Assembly: GCA_002483395.1 (NCBI GenBank)
Contig: DLHV01000014.1
Coordinates: 1 to 6,011 of the forward strand
Origin: Chloracidobacterium sp. UBA7659
Lineage (GTDB): Bacteria; Acidobacteriota; Blastocatellia; Pyrinomonadales; Pyrinomonadaceae
Direction: 5' to 3'
Length of the DNA stretch: 6,011 nucleotides
Part shown: positions 5,973 to 6,011 of the stretch, piece by piece
How positions within the stretch are numbered: position 1 is the first letter of the stretch
Layout of the letters: the number at the start of each line of letters is the position of its first letter
Translations under genes and position numbers: made by a program
Notes under the pieces: model-generated
The model's database searches: none
What the model saw: the letters and a program-made list of their open reading frames with translations, nothing else
What the model was told of the DNA's origin: nothing

Positions 5973-6011
5973 ATGAAATTAATATCGTTAGTTATTCTGT
6001 CGTTGTCCGTA
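5973..6011 (+). CDS. Start of an exported protein (3' end outside window)
   Basis: Thirteen codons are visible, MKLISLVILSLSV: a lysine followed by a hydrophobic run, as at the start of a signal peptide. The strong GAGGAG site upstream supports the start. Too little is present to name a family, or to tell a Sec signal peptide from a lipoprotein signal or a membrane anchor. It is separated from gpmA by 209 bases and is probably a separate transcription unit; I found no convincing promoter hexamers in that gap. Confidence 0.65.
   Translation, partial: MKLISLVILSLSV

Overview
The window looks like a chromosomal housekeeping stretch from a bacterium of moderate GC content. The best guess is an Acidobacteriota-like (Blastocatellia/Pyrinomonadales-type) or distantly Bacteroidota-related organism. 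That guess rests on a DinB/DUF1572-type protein, a Bacteroidota-style KAS III protein, and a mixture of Shine-Dalgarno, non-SD and apparently leaderless starts. No marker in the window fixes the lineage, so the assignment is tentative.

Layout. (1) Bases 1-1310, plus strand: accD, lacking only its first few codons, then 8 bases later a small DinB-superfamily protein. (2) Bases 1283-3478, minus strand: a three-gene block read right to left. It holds a KAS III (FabH-like) synthase with an intact Cys-His-Asn triad, a very short acyl-CoA ligase that appears to be the two ends of a full-length enzyme joined by a large internal deletion, and an exported protein of unknown function whose 3' end overlaps the DinB gene by 28 bases. 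(3) Bases 3597-5763, plus strand: folC (folylpolyglutamate/dihydrofolate synthase), then gpmA (phosphoglycerate mutase). (4) Bases 5764-6011: a 209-base intergenic stretch with a hairpin, then the first 13 codons of a new exported protein.

How the genes relate. AccD makes malonyl-CoA, and the KAS III on the opposite strand would condense a malonyl thioester with an acyl-CoA starter, so both touch fatty-acid or polyketide-like chain building. The ligase remnant suggests this block once activated its own acyl substrate and has lost that ability. accD and folC are direct neighbours in many bacteria (for example E. coli); here they are about 2.7 kb apart, separated by dinB and the reverse-strand block. 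FolC and GpmA serve one-carbon metabolism and glycolysis.

Most notable signals: a long imperfect inverted repeat (about 107 bases) lying in frame inside folC and encoding about 36 extra residues; the internally deleted ligase; and a 20-base perfect palindrome at the folC stop codon that carries the -35 half of a promoter whose predicted transcript would begin at, or one base from, the gpmA start codon. I found no tRNA, rRNA, CRISPR array or transposase, and no complete new multi-gene system.
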